DNA from: Silvibacterium dinghuense
GTDB lineage: Bacteria; Acidobacteriota; Terriglobia; Terriglobales; Acidobacteriaceae
Assembly (NCBI RefSeq): GCF_004123295.1
Contig: NZ_SDMK01000001.1
Span: forward strand, 868,001 to 932,000
Length of the DNA: 64,000 nt
Direction: 5' to 3'
Each line of letters opens with the position of its first letter. Within the stretch, counting starts at the first letter, position 1. Made by a program: the position numbers and the translations under genes. This document shows positions 48,376 through 57,426 of the stretch, in pieces. The notes below the pieces were generated by a model that saw nothing but the letters and a program-made list of their open reading frames with translations, was not told the origin of the DNA and searched no databases.

Positions 48376-49779
48376 ATGACCGCAGCGCGAAACAACAGGC
48401 AGACAATGAAGAGACTCGCAGGGCTGGCCCTAGCGGCCGCGCTTCTCACCGGCGCAGCCGCCGCATCGGCGCAGAACTTTGCCGACATCAAACCCGCGCC
48501 GCAGCAGCTGGAGTGGCAGGATCTTCAGTTCGGCGTCATCATCCACTTCGGCACCAACACCTTTCTCGACCGTGAATGGGGCGATGGCACAGCCACGCCG
48601 CAGACCTTCAACCCGAAGCACTTCGATCCCGACCAGTGGATGAAGGCCATCAAAGCCTCGGGTGCGAAGTACGTAGTCATGGTCGCCAAGCATCATGACG
48701 GATTCTGCCTGTGGCCCACCGAGCAGACCGACTACAGCGTGAAGGCGAGCCCATGGATGGACGGCAAGGGCGACGTGGTCGGCGCAGTGGCGAAGGCAGC
48801 TCGCGCCAACGGCCTCGGCTTCGGCATCTATCTTTCCCCCTGGGACCGGCATGATCCTCGCTACAAGGAAAAGGACACTACCGAATATGACAAGTACTAC
48901 CAGTCGGAGCTCGAAGAGCTGGTGACAAAGTACGGTGACCTGACCGAGTTCTGGCTGGATGGCGCCGGCAGCGGCGGCCACGTCTACGACTTCCCGAAGA
49001 TCGTCGAAACACTGCGCACCTACCAGCCGAATACTATCGTCTTCGCCGACACCGCTCTTTTCCAGTACGCGGACGCGCGCTGGGTCGGCACCGAGTCAGG
49101 CTTCATCAACTACGAGAACTGGAACGTCATCGACCGGCATGGCTATCTGCGCTGGCGGCCCATCGAAGCCGATACACCGCTGCACAAGTTGCAATGGTTC
49201 TGGCATCCGAACAGCGACCAGACGCTGCGCAGCCTCGACGACCTGGTGAACAGCTGGGAGAACTCAGTAGGACACGGAGGCCAGTGGATGCTGGGCGCGG
49301 CTCCGAACAGTGACGGCCTGCTGCCCGAGGCCGATGTGAAGCGCCTGAAGGAGCTGGGTGACACGCTCCGCCAGCGTTATTCGAATAATCTCGCGCAACA
49401 TCACCTCTCCACCGACGAAAATACCACCAACGCACTCGACGGCGACCGCGACACCTTCTGGTCCGCACCTGAAGGCTCGCGCTCGGCAACACTCGAGGTG
49501 CGCTTCGCGCATCCGGAGACGATCGATCACGCGCTGACGATGGAGTGGCTCAACGACGGGCAGCTCATCCAGCAGTACCGGATCGAGGCATGGAAGGATG
49601 GCAGGTGGGTGCCTGTGGTTTCGGACTTCGCCATCGGCCATATGAAGATCGACCGCTTCCCTGCCGTCATCACCGACCGCGTGCGGCTGAACATCGTGGC
49701 CGCGGCAGGACAGGCGCGTATTCGCGAGTTCCAGCTCTTCCATCTGGACGAGGCAGGCATGGAGACAGCCGCGAAGTAG
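48376..49779 (+). CDS. Alpha-L-fucosidase, GH29, exported
   Basis: A 467-residue enzyme with a signal peptide (RLAGLALAAALLTGAAAASAQ). The GH29 barrel starts LQFGVIIHFGTNTF and includes KHHDGFCLWPTEQTDYSVK and FWLDGAGSGGH, where the Asp is the likely nucleophile. The C-terminal about 130 residues look like an F5/8-type beta-sandwich (STDENTTNALDGDRDTFWSA). It should release L-fucose from glycans in the periplasm or outside. The ATG at 48376 is preferred to a TTG two codons earlier. It precedes a terminator and the 273-bp element. Confidence 0.88.
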   Translation: MTAARNNRQTMKRLAGLALAAALLTGAAAASAQNFADIKPAPQQLEWQDLQFGVIIHFGTNTFLDREWGDGTATPQTFNPKHFDPDQWMKAIKASGAKYVVMVAKHHDGFCLWPTEQTDYSVKASPWMDGKGDVVGAVAKAARANGLGFGIYLSPWDRHDPRYKEKDTTEYDKYYQSELEELVTKYGDLTEFWLDGAGSGGHVYDFPKIVETLRTYQPNTIVFADTALFQYADARWVGTESGFINYENWNVIDRHGYLRWRPIEADTPLHKLQWFWHPNSDQTLRSLDDLVNSWENSVGHGGQWMLGAAPNSDGLLPEADVKRLKELGDTLRQRYSNNLAQHHLSTDENTTNALDGDRDTFWSAPEGSRSATLEVRFAHPETIDHALTMEWLNDGQLIQQYRIEAWKDGRWVPVVSDFAIGHMKIDRFPAVITDRVRLNIVAAAGQARIREFQLFHLDEAGMETAAK

Positions 49780-49802
49780 CGTGCTGGCTATAATGCAGAG
49801 CA

Positions 49803-49837
49803 ATGCGCAGGAGGCCGACCCCAGGCCTCCTGCGCAT
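49803..49837 (+). terminator. Perfect 14-bp hairpin after the fucosidase gene
   Basis: ATGCGCAGGAGGCC pairs with GGCCTCCTGCGCAT over GACCCCA. It has no long U-run, but its position just after the stop suggests a terminator. Confidence 0.65.
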
Positions 49838-50110
49838 CTAGAGCCTGTTATGAACTTTCGCGCGAGCGGCGTTGCTGGGGAAAATCGGCCCAGACGAGAC
49901 GGAGGACGAAGACATAGGCTATTCCTAGGCGAGGCCGACAACGAAGTATGGGCCGATTTTCCCCGCAACCCTTCAGGGCTGGGGCCAATTTTCCCGACCT
50001 CTTCGTCGCTCGCTGCTAGGATATGGCCCGATATCCGTCGCAACTCGCTCCTCGACCTCAGAAAAATTGGCGCCCAGCGCCGCCGTGGGAAAGTCCATAA
50101 CAGACTCTAG
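49838..50110. mobile_element. MITE-like 273-bp element with 22-bp terminal inverted repeats
   Basis: The ends CTAGAGCCTGTTATGAACTT+TC and CTAGAGTCTGTTATGGACTT+TC (reverse complement of the right end) match at 20 of 22 bases. Inside are two nested hairpins: GTTGCTGGGGAAAATCGG.. (49871-49892) with its inverse at 49949-49969, and CTGGGGCCAATTTT (49979-49992) with 50063-50077. There is no coding frame. A solo left end occurs at 24597-24618. The structure fits a non-autonomous transposable element or a large structured repeat. Confidence 0.68.
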
Positions 50111-50137
50111 GAAATCGCAACCACAGGAAGATTCAGC

Positions 50138-50923
50138 ATGGCCCTGAAACAGCACGACCGCGCCAAGCGCATCCTGCACCTGCTGCTCGAAAAGGGCAAG
50201 GGCAGCGTAGACGAGCTGGCCGCCGCAGTAAACGCCTCTCCGGCAAGCATTCGCCGCGACCTGATTGAACTCGAGCAGCGCGGGCTGATCAACCGCACCC
50301 ACGGCGGCGCCGAGGTGCCCGGACAAACCTCCTACAAGCCATTCCGCTTCGACGCAGCCTTTTCGCTGCGCGAGGAGCGCTTCGCCGATGAGAAGCGGCG
50401 CATTGCGCTGGCTGCGGCGGAGCTGGTCGTCGAGAACGACACCATCGCGCTTTCTCCCGGCACGACAACGACACAGATCGCGCGCAGCCTGCGTCATCGC
50501 GAAGGCATTCACATCGTGACCAGCGCCATCAACATCGGCATGGAGCTCTCGAGCCAGCCGAACATGAAAGTCACGGTGACAGGCGGAGCCATCCGCTGGC
50601 CGGGCTCGTTTTCGCTTGTGGGCGCGACCGCCTATGAGGCGCTGCAGCGGCTGTTCTTCGACAAGGTCTTCATGGGCGCCACCGGCATCCATCCGGAGCA
50701 CGGACTGACTGTTATCGAGTCGGACGAGGCGCTCATCCTGTCGGAGATGGTGAAGCACGGCAAGCAGGTCATCGCTGTCGTCGATGCAAGCAAGCTGGGC
50801 ATGGTGAGCACCTCGCAGGTATGCCCGCCGCAGAAGATTCACACCATCATCACCGACGACAGCGTCGCAGCGGAAACGATCGAGTCCTTTGCCCAGGTCG
50901 GCGTCCCGGTCATTGCGGTCTAA
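50138..50923 (+). CDS. DeoR-family transcriptional regulator
   Basis: A 261-residue repressor. The N-terminal winged helix (DRAKRILHLLLEKGKGSVDE, SPASIRRDLIELEQRGLINRTHGGA) matches the DeoR signature. The C-terminal sugar-phosphate sensor includes ALSPGTTTTQIARSL and DKVFMGATGIHPEHGLTV. Family members such as AgaR or GlpR respond to phosphorylated sugars. Its position beside glycosidase and DUF5009 genes suggests control of amino-sugar or fucose use; the effector is unknown. Confidence 0.9.
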   Translation: MALKQHDRAKRILHLLLEKGKGSVDELAAAVNASPASIRRDLIELEQRGLINRTHGGAEVPGQTSYKPFRFDAAFSLREERFADEKRRIALAAAELVVENDTIALSPGTTTTQIARSLRHREGIHIVTSAINIGMELSSQPNMKVTVTGGAIRWPGSFSLVGATAYEALQRLFFDKVFMGATGIHPEHGLTVIESDEALILSEMVKHGKQVIAVVDASKLGMVSTSQVCPPQKIHTIITDDSVAAETIESFAQVGVPVIAV

Positions 50924-50936
50924 AAGACAACTCTCC

Positions 50937-50976
50937 ACAGAAAAGCCTCCGGCACAATCGCCGGAGGCTTTTCTGT
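50937..50976. terminator. Bidirectional terminator between DeoR and DUF5009 genes
   Basis: A perfect 17-bp stem, ACAGAAAAGCCTCCGGC with GCCGGAGGCTTTTCTGT, with A- and T-rich ends on both sides. It serves the convergent genes. Confidence 0.9.
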
Positions 50977-50984
50977 GTGCCGCT

Positions 50985-52214
50985 TTAAAGCTGCATGCGG
51001 ACTTTGCAGCGCGTGAGCAGAGCCGAGAGCGCAAGAATGCATACGGTGAAGAGTGCCGACTTGAAGGCTCCGGGAGCGCCGCTGCTCCAGTGGGTGGCAT
51101 AAAATGTGCTGCCCGTAGCCAGAAATCCGTAGTAGCAGAGATCGGGCAGCAGATACGTCATCAGTGTGTTGGCGCCGGCAGGATGCGCAAACGCAGCCCA
51201 GCGGGAATGCTTGCGGACATCGCAGATCCAGTAGATCAGCGTAAAGAACAGCGTGGCTGCTCCAACAGAAACCAGCGCCCACGTAGGCGTGGCGCGGATC
51301 TTCGAGATGCCGAGCGACGCGAGCAGCCCTCCGCTGGCAAGCGTGGCCAGGCCGAAGGCGATGGCCAGCAGGCTCTTCTGCCCATGCGCATGCCAGCGAT
51401 GCTTGCCGAGAAAGATCGTCGAGACGACAGCACCGGCCATGACCATGGCCCCGAAGGCTCCATTGTTGAATGGCCACAGATACCACGCCGGGTGGTCGGC
51501 AAAGCCGAGATGCGCCGCCGTGGAAACGCAGTTAAAGCCAATCAGCGCCGCGAACCAGGCAAGCGGCGCCCAGACCCATCGGCGCGTGGGGATATAGAGC
51601 ACGCAGACAGCGAAATAGGTGTAACCGATGATGCCCAGAATCTCGGGATAAGAGAAGTCGAGCCATGCAGCGTGTGCCGTGCCATCCGGAGTGTGCACCA
51701 TTCGCCGGAAGATCGCATACATCACGACCAGCAGCGCAAGTCCAAGGAGCTTGAGGCCGAGCACCAGGCGCGAGCCGGAAGCAAAGCCGGGATAGACATT
51801 CCACAGCAGGATGCCTCCACCGAGCGCAAGCAAACCCCAGACGCCCGGCGACAGGCCCATGAGCGTACGGCTGCCGGCATCCGCGTTGGCGAGAATGAGG
51901 CCGAGGACGACAAGGCTCAGCGAGCGCAGAATAACGTGCAGCCAGAGTGCAGGCATGGACGGGTTCTTCTTCAGGCGTGCACGGATGGCAAGGGGCAGCG
52001 AAAGCCCGACGAGGAAGAGAAAGAACGGAAAGACCATGTCGACATAGGTCATCGCGTCGACAACTGCAGGCTCGTGACGGCTCCATTGCGGAATGCCGCG
52101 TATCTCGGCAAGCGCATTGACGAAGACCATCACCGTCATGGTGAGACCACGGAAGATATCGATCGAAACGATGCGCGAAGATGCAGTCGGAGCAGCCGGT
52201 GTGCGTGCGGTCAT
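50985..52214 (-). CDS. DUF5009/HGSNAT-like membrane acyltransferase (NagX-type)
   Basis: A 409-residue protein with ten or more hydrophobic helices. It starts SSRIVSIDIFRGLTMTVMVFVN and continues WSRHEPAVVDAMTYVDMVFPFFLFLVG, the signature of heparan-alpha-glucosaminide N-acetyltransferase relatives. Such proteins are found in GlcNAc and chitin utilisation clusters. Its start overlaps the GH18 stop by four bases (ATGA), so the two act together; transport or acetylation of amino sugars is the best guess. Confidence 0.85.
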   Translation of the reverse strand: MTARTPAAPTASSRIVSIDIFRGLTMTVMVFVNALAEIRGIPQWSRHEPAVVDAMTYVDMVFPFFLFLVGLSLPLAIRARLKKNPSMPALWLHVILRSLSLVVLGLILANADAGSRTLMGLSPGVWGLLALGGGILLWNVYPGFASGSRLVLGLKLLGLALLVVMYAIFRRMVHTPDGTAHAAWLDFSYPEILGIIGYTYFAVCVLYIPTRRWVWAPLAWFAALIGFNCVSTAAHLGFADHPAWYLWPFNNGAFGAMVMAGAVVSTIFLGKHRWHAHGQKSLLAIAFGLATLASGGLLASLGISKIRATPTWALVSVGAATLFFTLIYWICDVRKHSRWAAFAHPAGANTLMTYLLPDLCYYGFLATGSTFYATHWSSGAPGAFKSALFTVCILALSALLTRCKVRMQL

Positions 52215-53338
52215 TTTGCGCCTGCATGGATGGAGCGGTCGACAGCATCCAGCAACGCATGCGAAGGATCGCTCTCATAGTCCCAGAACATGACCCCGGC
52301 CAGGTGATGCTCAAGAGCAAACTTGCATTTCAGTGCAAGTGACTCGGGATCGTCATAGGAAACAAAGACATGCTTCTCTTCGCTGTAGAGATACGGCACA
52401 GAAGCAGTCTTATCCCAGTAGCGGGTATAGCCCTTGCCGATCATGGTGCCGGTGATGTTGCCGTAGCTGGCGTAAACGTTGGGGATAACCTTCCCCGGTT
52501 GATAAAGACCGTGGTTCTTCGCCGCAACATTTCCCCACGCGTGGCCATAAAAGGGCAGTCCGAGAACCAGCTTTTCCGCAGGCACTCCGGCATGCTCGTA
52601 GTTCTCGACAGTCTGCGCGCCCGATATTTTCTTCGGGTCATCGGGATTGGTGAAGAGCGGAGCGTGATGGCCGGTGCCCGCGCCATCACCGGGCTCATAG
52701 AAGTCATACGCCATCAGGTTTACGGTATCGACGTATTTCTGGACCTCGGCCATCTGCGTGTGGTCGATAAAGCTCTGGTCTCCGCCGGCGGCAATGGAAA
52801 GATAGAGACGACGGTGCAGCTTCGCCTGCTCGGCATCGAAGCGCTCGCGGCATTCCTTGAGGAGCAGGGTGTAGTTCTGCGTATCCTCGGGACGGAAGTG
52901 CTTCGTAGCGCCTTCCATCGCAGGATATTCCCAGTCGATATCGAGACCGTCGAGATTGTATTTCGTAAGAAACTCGACAGCGCTCTCGATGAACGCGGAG
53001 CGGTTCTGGCGGGTGAGCGCCATGCTCGAAAAGCCGCCCGACCAGGACCATCCTCCAACAGAAACAAGAATAGCCAGCGAAGGGTTCTGCTTCTTGAGCG
53101 CAACCAGCGTAGCCAAATTGTCCGCATCTACAGGCCGGCCGGGAACCATGCGATTGTCATCGAGCTTCGCGAAGGCGAAATTGATGCGGGTCATCGCCGT
53201 GGGCGAGATATCGCCGGGCTGGAGACGCTGCTCCTGCGGAAAAACATAGCCGATAATCTGTTCGCCGCGAGACTGAGCAGGCGCGAAGGGGCTAAACGCT
53301 GCGGCGAGCACGGCGAGCGATGCGATCCGTTGGAACAA
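52211..53338 (-). CDS. Chitinase-type glycoside hydrolase, GH18
   Basis: A 375-residue exported enzyme. The TTG at 53338 follows GGAGG and begins a signal peptide (RIASLAVLAAAFSPFAPAQ); an upstream TTG at 53368 is possible. The catalytic DxxDxDxE motif is in NLDGLDIDWEYP, with SVGGWSWSGGF before it and VNLMAYDFYEPGD after. The late GVMFWDYESDPSH gives the substrate-binding Trp. It cleaves chitin or chito-oligosaccharides. It is translationally coupled to the DUF5009 gene and divergent from GH9. Confidence 0.92.
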   Translation of the reverse strand: MFQRIASLAVLAAAFSPFAPAQSRGEQIIGYVFPQEQRLQPGDISPTAMTRINFAFAKLDDNRMVPGRPVDADNLATLVALKKQNPSLAILVSVGGWSWSGGFSSMALTRQNRSAFIESAVEFLTKYNLDGLDIDWEYPAMEGATKHFRPEDTQNYTLLLKECRERFDAEQAKLHRRLYLSIAAGGDQSFIDHTQMAEVQKYVDTVNLMAYDFYEPGDGAGTGHHAPLFTNPDDPKKISGAQTVENYEHAGVPAEKLVLGLPFYGHAWGNVAAKNHGLYQPGKVIPNVYASYGNITGTMIGKGYTRYWDKTASVPYLYSEEKHVFVSYDDPESLALKCKFALEHHLAGVMFWDYESDPSHALLDAVDRSIHAGAK

Positions 53339-53433
53339 GACTGCCTCCGAAAAGCGATGTGTTGCCAATATACCGGCCTCACTCGATCGCCGTTCGCATC
53401 GCTCACCTCCCGTTGCTCTACAATCCCGGTGAT

Positions 53434-55272
53434 ATGGCTGCGATCACAGGACTCAGCATGAGATGGGCACTGGCGCTCTGCTGCGCCGGGGCATTGGCAC
53501 AGAGTGCGCGTGCCGAGGTACGGATACTGGTGGACCAGGTAGGCTACGAACCGGGCGCGGCGAAGATCGCTCTGGTCAAGGGCACGGCGGAGGATCATCC
53601 GGCGCGGTTTGTGCTGAAAGAAGTCTCGACCGGCAGAACGGTCTTCTCCGGAAGCGTCGCTGCAGCGGGAAAGATAGACCAGTGGGGTGGCACATACTGG
53701 ACAGCAGACTTCTCTGCCTTTCATGAAAAAGGCGAATATGAGCTCGAGACAGATGGGGCACACTCATGCGGCTTCGCCATTGAAGACGACCTGCTCGAGA
53801 AAGAGACGCTGTCGAATGTCCTCTACTACTTCAAGGGACAGCGCTCGAGCGGCCTGAATGACGCGGCCGACCGGCACCTGAAGAATCCGAACGGACCGGG
53901 AACCATCGACGTGCATGGCGGCTGGTATGACGCGACAGGCGACTACGGCATCCATCTCTCGCACCAGAATCCGACCTCGTATTTCAACCCGCAGCAGGTG
54001 CCGCTGGTAGCGTGGAGCGCGCTTGCCAGCTATCGCGCACTGGAGGCGCGCGGCGAGGACAACTTCACTGAAATCGATCGGCGGCTGCTGGATGAGGGGC
54101 TGTTCGGCGCAGACTTCCTGGTACGGATAAAGCGGCCCGGCGGCTCGTTTTATGAGAGCATCACCGCGCCGGGTGCGAAGAAGCTGGCCGAAGACCGGGT
54201 GATCGGGAATCCGAACTGGAAGACGCAGATCAAGAAAAACACGGCGGACTCCACCGAGCACATCGGCGCAGCCGAGGGACCGCATGCCTATGAGGCAAGC
54301 TTCCGCGCCGGCGGCGGCATGGCGATTGCCGCGCTTGCGCTGGCCAGCACCATGCCGACCGACGGAGACTTTCCCCGCGCAACCTATCTCCAGACAGCAG
54401 AAGAGGCCTTCGATTTTCTGGCAGCGCATAACCGCGAGTTGCTGAATGACGGAGTAGAAAACATCCTCGACGACTACTGCGCGCTGATAGCTGCGACCGA
54501 ACTCTATCGGGCCTCGCACGAAACGAAATACAAGACAGCGGCGGATGCGCGTGCCGCGAGTCTAATGGCACGGCTGGTCTCGAACGGCAGGTACCGCGAC
54601 TACTGGCGTGCCGACGGAGGAACGCGGCCCTTCTTTCATCCTGCAGATGCGGGCCTGCCCGTAGTCAGCCTGATCGCCTACGCGCAGATTGCCGATGCGG
54701 CGACGCAGGCGAAGGTGCGCGAGACGGTGAAGCGGTCGCTCGCATTCGAGCTGGGCGTCACGGAAGAGGAAAACAATCCCTTCGGCTATGCGCGCCAGCT
54801 CGTCCGCATGGGCGACGGAACCGTGCGGACGGCCTTCTTCTTTCCCCATGACACCGAGGCCGCGCCGTGGTGGCAGGGCGAGGATGCGCGGCTGGCGTCA
54901 CTGGCAGCCGCGGCCCGCCTCGCAGCCCCGCTCTTCGCGGACGACACAGCCTTCCAGGCCAGTCTCGAAGACTACGCATGGAACCAGCTGCACTGGATTC
55001 TGGGCAGAAATCCCTACGACGTGAGCCTGCTCGAGGGCAGCGGGCACGGCGACCAGGCGTACATGTTCTTCCGCTCGTGGAAATACCGCAATGCGCCGGG
55101 CGGAATCGTAAACGGCATTACCGCCGCCGAAGACAACGAGGACGGCATCGCCTTCAACCAGGGCTTCGCCGTCACCGGCAAGGACGAGGACTGGCGCTGG
55201 ACCGAACAGTGGCTGCCGCATGCCGCCTGGTACCTCTACGCCGTGAGCCTGCCGCATACCCCGCAACACTGA
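53434..55272 (+). CDS. Glycoside hydrolase family 9 protein, exported
   Basis: A protein of 612 residues, with a possible start at 53458 that begins directly at the signal peptide (MRWALALCCAGALAQSARA). An N-terminal Ig-like domain (VRILVDQVGYEPGAAKIALV, CelD_N type) precedes the (alpha/alpha)6 barrel with HGGWYDATGDYGIHLS, holding the catalytic base Asp, and HWILGRNPYDVSLLEG and EDNEDGIAFNQGF near the end. GH9 includes cellulases and exo-glucosaminidases. The chitinase neighbour makes the latter plausible, but this is inference. Confidence 0.86.
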   Translation: MAAITGLSMRWALALCCAGALAQSARAEVRILVDQVGYEPGAAKIALVKGTAEDHPARFVLKEVSTGRTVFSGSVAAAGKIDQWGGTYWTADFSAFHEKGEYELETDGAHSCGFAIEDDLLEKETLSNVLYYFKGQRSSGLNDAADRHLKNPNGPGTIDVHGGWYDATGDYGIHLSHQNPTSYFNPQQVPLVAWSALASYRALEARGEDNFTEIDRRLLDEGLFGADFLVRIKRPGGSFYESITAPGAKKLAEDRVIGNPNWKTQIKKNTADSTEHIGAAEGPHAYEASFRAGGGMAIAALALASTMPTDGDFPRATYLQTAEEAFDFLAAHNRELLNDGVENILDDYCALIAATELYRASHETKYKTAADARAASLMARLVSNGRYRDYWRADGGTRPFFHPADAGLPVVSLIAYAQIADAATQAKVRETVKRSLAFELGVTEEENNPFGYARQLVRMGDGTVRTAFFFPHDTEAAPWWQGEDARLASLAAAARLAAPLFADDTAFQASLEDYAWNQLHWILGRNPYDVSLLEGSGHGDQAYMFFRSWKYRNAPGGIVNGITAAEDNEDGIAFNQGFAVTGKDEDWRWTEQWLPHAAWYLYAVSLPHTPQH

Positions 55273-55429
55273 TTGCGTGCGAAAAGCTGCAGCGAGGCTC
55301 TATGATGCTTGCAGCGCGCAGATGTATAGACAGGCCAGCGTTTCCATCAGCATTTTGCATGCTGGGGCCTGCGGCGATGCGCTCTGACGGCTTCACGGCA
55401 CAGACTCTACAGGTAAAGATCAGGGGCGA

Positions 55430-57229
55430 ATGGCTCAGTCATCCACCGGCAATGGCAGTGTCGCGGCATCCGCGGCGAACTATAAGCGGCAGAACACGCT
55501 TCTGCTTTTCGTAGCGGGACTCGGCGGCCTGCTCTATGGCGTGGATGTAGGCCTCATCGGCGGCGCGCTGCCGTATCTGGAGGCCACCTCGGGGCTGAGC
55601 GCCGGGCAGCTCTCGGTCATCGTGGCCGCCGTGCTGATGGGTTCGGTCTTTTCGACCCTCTTTGCCGGCGCACTGGCCGACTGGATGGGCCGCAAGAAGC
55701 TGATGATCTTCAGCGGCATCCTGTTTGTGCTGAGCATCCCGGTCATCGCTCTTTCGCACGGCTACGGGCCGCTCTTTCTCGGACGCCTGCTGCAGGGCAC
55801 CAGCGGCGGCCTGATCGGAGTAGTCGTCCCGCTCTACCTCGCCGAATGCCTGGGCTCGAAGGTACGCGGCAAGGGCACCGGCATCTTCCAGTGGATGCTC
55901 ACACTGGGCATCTTCGTAGCCGCGCTCATCGGCATCTACTTCAGCTATCGCGTCGAAGCGATGGTGCACAACGCCGGTCCGGCTGCGCTCTTCCACTTCA
56001 AGGACATGGCGTGGCGCGAGATCTTCTGGGTCTCCATGCCCCCTGGCCTGCTGTTTGTGGCGGGCTCGCTGCTGGTGGCGGAGTCGCCGCGCTGGCTCTT
56101 CCGTCGCGGACAGGTGGAAAAGGCGCGTGCCGCTCTCGAGCGCTCGCGCACTCCCGAGCAGGCGGAACACGAGCTGCAGGAGATGGCCGAAACGCAGAAG
56201 GCTCCCACCAGCGGCCACAGCACCGGCGTAAAGGATGCGCTGCTGCAGCGCAAGTACATCGTGCCCTTCATCCTGGCCTGCGTCATCCTGGCCTGCAACA
56301 CCGCCACCGGCATCAACTCCGTCATCGGCTACAACGCCAGCATCCTCATGCAGAGCGGCCTCAGCGACCTGCAGGCGCACTGGGGCTACGTGCTCTTCAC
56401 GCTGGTCAACTTCCTCGCCACCATCATCGGCATGCAGCTGGTCGATAAAAAAGGCCGCCGCTTCCTGCTCAAGATGGGCACCTCGGGCATCATCCTCACG
56501 CTGATCGTCACCGCCGTCCTCTTCCTCCGCATGGAGAAGCAGAACGTGGATTGCGCATCCGCGGTGCAGGCCATGGTTGCCCCGGACCAGTCGCTTGACC
56601 TGAAGCTGACGCCTGACATCGCGGCGAAGCTGCTGGCAGCCTCCGGCCACGCAGGCGCGATCCCGGCCGAGGATTCGTCGATGGCCGTGATCTACTCCTA
56701 TGGCGGCTTCACCGGAGAGACCACCTACGTGCGCGCCGCCGATGGCAGCGCCAGCCCGATCCACATCACGCGGGCCGACAGCCTCCCAACCTCGAAGGTC
56801 GAAGCCATCTTCAAGAATCCCTTTGCCGACCTGCAGGCCGCGCAGACCGCTCCGCTGAAGATCGAGCGCGCGCTGGTAGGCCGTGTACCGGAGGCGAGCC
56901 ACGGCTGGCTGATGGCGGTTGTGCTCTTCGTCTTCGTGAGCTTCTACGCCTCGGGCCCCGGCGTATGCGTCTGGATCGCGCTCTCCGAGCTGATGCCGAC
57001 CCGCATCCGCTCGAACGGCATGAGCATCGCACTGGTCCTCAACCAGGTCGTAGCAGCAACCCTGCAGGTTCTCTTCCTGCCGGTGGCCAGCAAGTACGGC
57101 TACTCGGCCATGTTCCTGCTCTCGGCAGGATTCACCGTGATCTACTTCCTCACCGTAACGTTCTTCCTGCCCGAAACCAAGGGCAAGACGCTCGAGGAGA
57201 TCGAAGAGCTCTTCGCGAAAGGCAAGTAG
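55430..57229 (+). CDS. Sugar porter MFS transporter with large loop
   Basis: A 599-residue member of the sugar porter group. The signatures are DWMGRKKLMIFSG, GRLLQGTSGGLIGVVVPLYLAE, AESPRWLFRRG and PETKGKTLEEIEEL. Twelve helices are expected. Between helices 9 and 10 (about residues 368-490) there is a hydrophilic insertion of about 120 residues, far longer than usual and on the periplasmic side by the standard topology. It would import the sugar products of the nearby hydrolases. A shorter periplasmic extension follows helix 5. Confidence 0.9.
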   Translation: MAQSSTGNGSVAASAANYKRQNTLLLFVAGLGGLLYGVDVGLIGGALPYLEATSGLSAGQLSVIVAAVLMGSVFSTLFAGALADWMGRKKLMIFSGILFVLSIPVIALSHGYGPLFLGRLLQGTSGGLIGVVVPLYLAECLGSKVRGKGTGIFQWMLTLGIFVAALIGIYFSYRVEAMVHNAGPAALFHFKDMAWREIFWVSMPPGLLFVAGSLLVAESPRWLFRRGQVEKARAALERSRTPEQAEHELQEMAETQKAPTSGHSTGVKDALLQRKYIVPFILACVILACNTATGINSVIGYNASILMQSGLSDLQAHWGYVLFTLVNFLATIIGMQLVDKKGRRFLLKMGTSGIILTLIVTAVLFLRMEKQNVDCASAVQAMVAPDQSLDLKLTPDIAAKLLAASGHAGAIPAEDSSMAVIYSYGGFTGETTYVRAADGSASPIHITRADSLPTSKVEAIFKNPFADLQAAQTAPLKIERALVGRVPEASHGWLMAVVLFVFVSFYASGPGVCVWIALSELMPTRIRSNGMSIALVLNQVVAATLQVLFLPVASKYGYSAMFLLSAGFTVIYFLTVTFFLPETKGKTLEEIEELFAKGK

Positions 57230-57319
57230 TCAGGGCTCAGAGCACAGGGCTCAGTAAAACGGGCACGGAAGCGTCAGCTTCCGTGACCGTTGTCTTTTCT
57301 ATCTCCACAAATCCCGACG

Positions 57320-57353
57320 GTGGCCCACTCAAGCTTCTGTTGCTTGAGTGGGG
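57320..57353. repeat. Palindromic intergenic repeat, family 2
   Basis: GGTGGCCCACTCAAGC and GCTTGAGTGGG form a perfect 11-bp hairpin with a 7-base loop (57324-57352). It lies after the MFS gene and can serve as its terminator. Confidence 0.7.
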
Positions 57354-57426
57354 AACATACGCTTTCGACAGAGCAAATCAAACTTCTAAAGATAGAAATG
57401 TCTGTAGTCTTTCTGTCGAAGGATCT

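Noticed and set aside
56965-57426. A frame joining the end of the MFS gene to the low-GC secreted gene
   Set aside because: The first part is a shadow of the MFS gene in another frame; the signal peptide and ribosome site mark the start at 57427.
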